Part shown: positions 4,488 to 6,109 of the stretch, one piece after another
Layout: each line of letters starts with the position of its first letter
Numbering within the stretch: position 1 is the first letter of the stretch
Source of the DNA: an uncultured Oscillospiraceae bacterium
GTDB lineage: Bacteria > Bacillota > Clostridia > Oscillospirales > Acutalibacteraceae
DNA length: 6,109 nucleotides
NCBI GenBank assembly: GCA_900542375.1
Contig: UQNI01000081.1
Location: 1 to 6,109, forward strand
Direction of reading: 5' to 3'
The notes under the pieces: generated by a model
The model's database searches: none
What the model was told of the DNA's origin: nothing
Seen by the model: only the letters and a program-made list of their open reading frames with translations
Translations under genes and position numbers: made by a program

Positions 4488-5837
4488 ATGGAAAAATTAA
4501 AATTTAAGCAAATAATGTCCCTTACTTTAACATTATTTGCTATTTTTTTCGGGGCAGGCAATATGGTTTTTCCGCCCGCTATGGGACAGCTGGCAGGAGA
4601 AAATTATTGGCAGGCTTTGATTGGTTTCATATTAACCGATGCAGGTATTGCTTTACTTGGCATTATTGCGGTTGTTCTGGTGGGTAATGAAATTACGGAT
4701 TTAGGAAATTTGATAAGTAAAAAATTCTCCATTTTTCTTTCTATTGTTGTTTATTTGCTCATTGGCCCATTATTTGCACTTCCAAGGACAGGAAGTGTAT
4801 CGTATGAATTAGCGGCAAAACCTTATGTGCCAAGTGAATATTCATGGTTGGTTTCTTTAGCGGTAACAGCTGTGTTTTTCGCTGTTACATATTTTCTGAG
4901 TGCAAGACCGAACAAAATTGTAGATATTATAGGAAAATATCTTACACCTATCTTGATTCTCAGCATTGTAGCTATTTTCTTTTCCTGTCTGTTTATGGAT
5001 AAATCAAATCATACGATTCAATATGGAGCCACAACAGCATCGGATGCTTATTCCTCAGGCGGTGCCTTTTTCCAGGGATTAGTAGAAGGTTATAATGCAC
5101 TGGATGGCCCTGCAGGTTTGGTATTTGCTATTATTATTATCAATGCGGTAACAGGTTTTGGAATTAAGAAAAGAAAAAATATTACAAAGTATACCGTAAT
5201 TTGCGGCATTGGTGCGGTTATCATTTTATCGGCAATTTATTTTATGTTGACTTATATTGGTGCCTCTACACTAACTTCGTTCCCTAACGGAGGGGAACTG
5301 CTGCATGCTGTGACCAGTGATTTACTGGGTACTCCGGGCGGTATCATTTTAGGTATTGCCGTATTATTGGCATGTCTGACTACGTCGATTGGGCTGACCA
5401 CATCATTTTCCGACTATTTCCACGAGTTAATTCCATCTGTATCTTATCAAAAAATTGCTTTGATTGTGTGTATCTTTAGTTTTGTAATCAGTAATGTTGG
5501 TCTTACTCAATTGGTTGCGGTTTCATTGCCAGTGCTGATGGCGGTTTATCCTGTATTGGTTGTCCTCATTATCCTATCTTTTTTCAAAAGATGGATTCAG
5601 CACAGAAGAATGATATATGTACTTTCAATGGCATTTGCATTCTGCATTTCATTTATCAATGGCTTAGACAGCGCCAATATTCCTCTGGGTATTGTAGCTG
5701 ATTGGATTGGTATGCTTCCGCTTTATGATTTAAATCTGGGTTGGATGATTCCGGCCGCGATAGGGGCTATAATTGGTATATTACCTTTTTGGCCAATGAA
5801 TAAAAAGAAAACAGCAATTGAATCATCCGAAGGATAA
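4488..5837 (+). CDS. brnQ: BrnQ branched-chain amino acid carrier (LIVCS family)
   Basis: This encodes a 449-residue secondary transporter of the inner membrane that takes up leucine, isoleucine and valine with Na+ or H+. About twelve hydrophobic segments are seen, and the length is normal for the family. Hallmarks are FFGAGNMVFPP (20-30), at the broken first helix typical of the LeuT-like fold; GPLFALPRTGSVSYELA (93-109); the GYNALDGPAGLVFA segment (201-214); and LACLTTSIGLTTSFSDYF (294-311). The tail after the last helix is short and charged (NKKKTAIESSEG). I place the start at 4488 because GAGGAGGG ends 4 bases upstream; the frame is open to an ATG at 4449 that has no SD and would add 13 residues ahead of the first helix. 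It has its own promoter, with a CodY-like box and dyad upstream. Intact, with no sign of truncation. Confidence 0.95.
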   Translation: MEKLKFKQIMSLTLTLFAIFFGAGNMVFPPAMGQLAGENYWQALIGFILTDAGIALLGIIAVVLVGNEITDLGNLISKKFSIFLSIVVYLLIGPLFALPRTGSVSYELAAKPYVPSEYSWLVSLAVTAVFFAVTYFLSARPNKIVDIIGKYLTPILILSIVAIFFSCLFMDKSNHTIQYGATTASDAYSSGGAFFQGLVEGYNALDGPAGLVFAIIIINAVTGFGIKKRKNITKYTVICGIGAVIILSAIYFMLTYIGASTLTSFPNGGELLHAVTSDLLGTPGGIILGIAVLLACLTTSIGLTTSFSDYFHELIPSVSYQKIALIVCIFSFVISNVGLTQLVAVSLPVLMAVYPVLVVLIILSFFKRWIQHRRMIYVLSMAFAFCISFINGLDSANIPLGIVADWIGMLPLYDLNLGWMIPAAIGAIIGILPFWPMNKKKTAIESSEG

Positions 5838-5875
5838 CAACGTTTGTTTAGATTATATATTTCGATTTGTTATCC
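5832..5875. repeat. 9-base inverted repeat overlapping the brnQ stop codon
   Basis: GGATAACAA (5832-5840) and TTGTTATCC (5867-5875) are perfect arms around a 26-base AT-rich loop. The left arm includes the brnQ TAA (5835-5837). There is no T-tract after the right arm, so it is not a standard terminator; it could stabilise the 3' end of the mRNA or be a protein site. Confidence 0.45.
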
Positions 5876-5948
5876 ATTCATAAAGGACACTCTTAAAAAT
5901 CTCCGGAAGGGTACTGAGACATATCTTAATCAGGAACAATTCATAAAG
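5876..5948. repeat. Pair of 10-base direct repeats downstream of brnQ
   Basis: ATTCATAAAG occurs at 5876-5885 and again at 5939-5948, 63 bases apart, inside non-coding sequence. Together with the adjoining inverted repeat this may mark an old insertion or deletion, or be chance in AT-rich DNA. I see no gene between the copies on either strand. Confidence 0.35.
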
Positions 5949-5949
5949 T

Positions 5950-5997
5950 AAGACTCAGAACAGAGACCAGAAACTCTGCCTGAGTCTTTTTGTTTTT
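5950..5997 (+). terminator. Strong intrinsic terminator downstream of brnQ
   Basis: AAGACTCAG (5950-5958) pairs with CTGAGTCTT (5980-5988), and an upper stem CAGAG (5961-5965) pairs with CTCTG (5974-5978) across a small AA/C internal loop. The apical loop is 8 bases (5966-5973). TTTGTTTTT follows on the plus strand. It is 113 bases after the brnQ stop and only 9 bases from the possible minus-strand stop at 5998. It could therefore serve convergent genes, though the minus-strand T-tract is poor. Confidence 0.88.
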
Positions 5998-6108
5998 CTA
6001 AAGCGTTGCTATGGCACGTTTAAGCTTTTTAGGAAGTACATGGAAGTTCTGATAATTTAGAAGAAGTGGAGGTTTGGTATGGATAGAGGAAAAGCAGTGT
6101 AATAAAGG
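5998..6108 (-). CDS. Possible C-terminal end of a gene entering from the right (partial)
   Basis: On the minus strand one frame is open from the window edge for 36 codons and ends in TAG (6000-5998). Its last residues read NYQNFHVLPKKLKRAIATL, a basic tail that looks protein-like, and the stop lies 9 bases from the terminator hairpin, as expected for a gene end. I do not recognise the family. Thirty-six codons without a stop can occur by chance, and the Pro/Leu-rich start of the fragment is unremarkable, so this is tentative. No start codon is expected inside the window. Confidence 0.35.
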   Translation of the reverse strand, partial: PLLHCFSSIHTKPPLLLNYQNFHVLPKKLKRAIATL

Positions 6109-6109
6109 A

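Noticed and set aside
5876..5997. Riboswitch or T-box in the region after brnQ
   Set aside because: No T-box UGGNA antiterminator motif and no recognisable SAM or other riboswitch core were found; the hairpin is adequately explained as a terminator.
6011..6102. Two tiny plus-strand ORFs (13 and 7 codons), the second with GGAGG 6 bases upstream
   Set aside because: They are too short to support as genes, and the downstream context is outside the window; the second might be a leader peptide if a gene follows.

Overview
The window is AT-rich and compactly coded. Shine-Dalgarno (SD) sequences are strong and purine-rich (AGGAGG, GGGAGG, GAGGAGGG), promoters are sigma-70/sigma-A-like, and terminators are canonical stem plus T-tract. 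This suggests a low-GC Bacillota (Firmicutes) chromosome, possibly an anaerobe of the Clostridia or Negativicutes. That placement is inference from style and gene content; no marker gene is present. There are no tRNAs, rRNAs, CRISPR arrays or recognisable complete mobile elements.

Layout. Positions 1-245 are AT-rich and hold two hairpins but no gene I can support. A small two-helix membrane protein of unknown function lies on the minus strand (246-476). It is divergent from a single-domain cupin on the plus strand (679-1008). Next, behind its own near-consensus promoter, is an ion-transporter (IT) superfamily anion permease related to the SLC13/CitMHS/ArsB group (1106-2227). It converges on a YeiH/UPF0324-family putative sulfate/sulfite exporter on the minus strand (2258-3313). 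The two genes share one bidirectional terminator that overlaps both stop codons. A LysR-type regulator (3427-4320) is divergent from the exporter across a short intergenic region, followed by a BrnQ branched-chain amino acid carrier (4488-5837) with its own promoter. The right end (5838-6109) is non-coding with repeats and a strong terminator. A minus-strand reading frame may enter from beyond the window and end at 5998.

How the genes fit together. The clearest functional unit is the divergent LysR-YeiH pair, the same arrangement as yeiE-yeiH in E. coli. There the regulator presumably controls the exporter, and sulfur oxyanion handling is a reasonable guess for both. The IT permease on the other side of yeiH could carry an organic or inorganic anion, but it has its own promoter. 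BrnQ imports leucine, isoleucine and valine with a cation. A degenerate CodY-like box and a dyad lie upstream of its promoter, so nutritional control is possible but unproven. The cupin and the small membrane protein have no evident link to the rest.

I see no clear new multi-gene system. The observations most worth checking are (1) a perfectly symmetric -35/-10 arrangement in the yeiH-lysR intergenic region that reads as a promoter on both strands, and (2) an SD in front of yeiH that is ideally spaced for an out-of-frame ATG rather than for yeiH itself.
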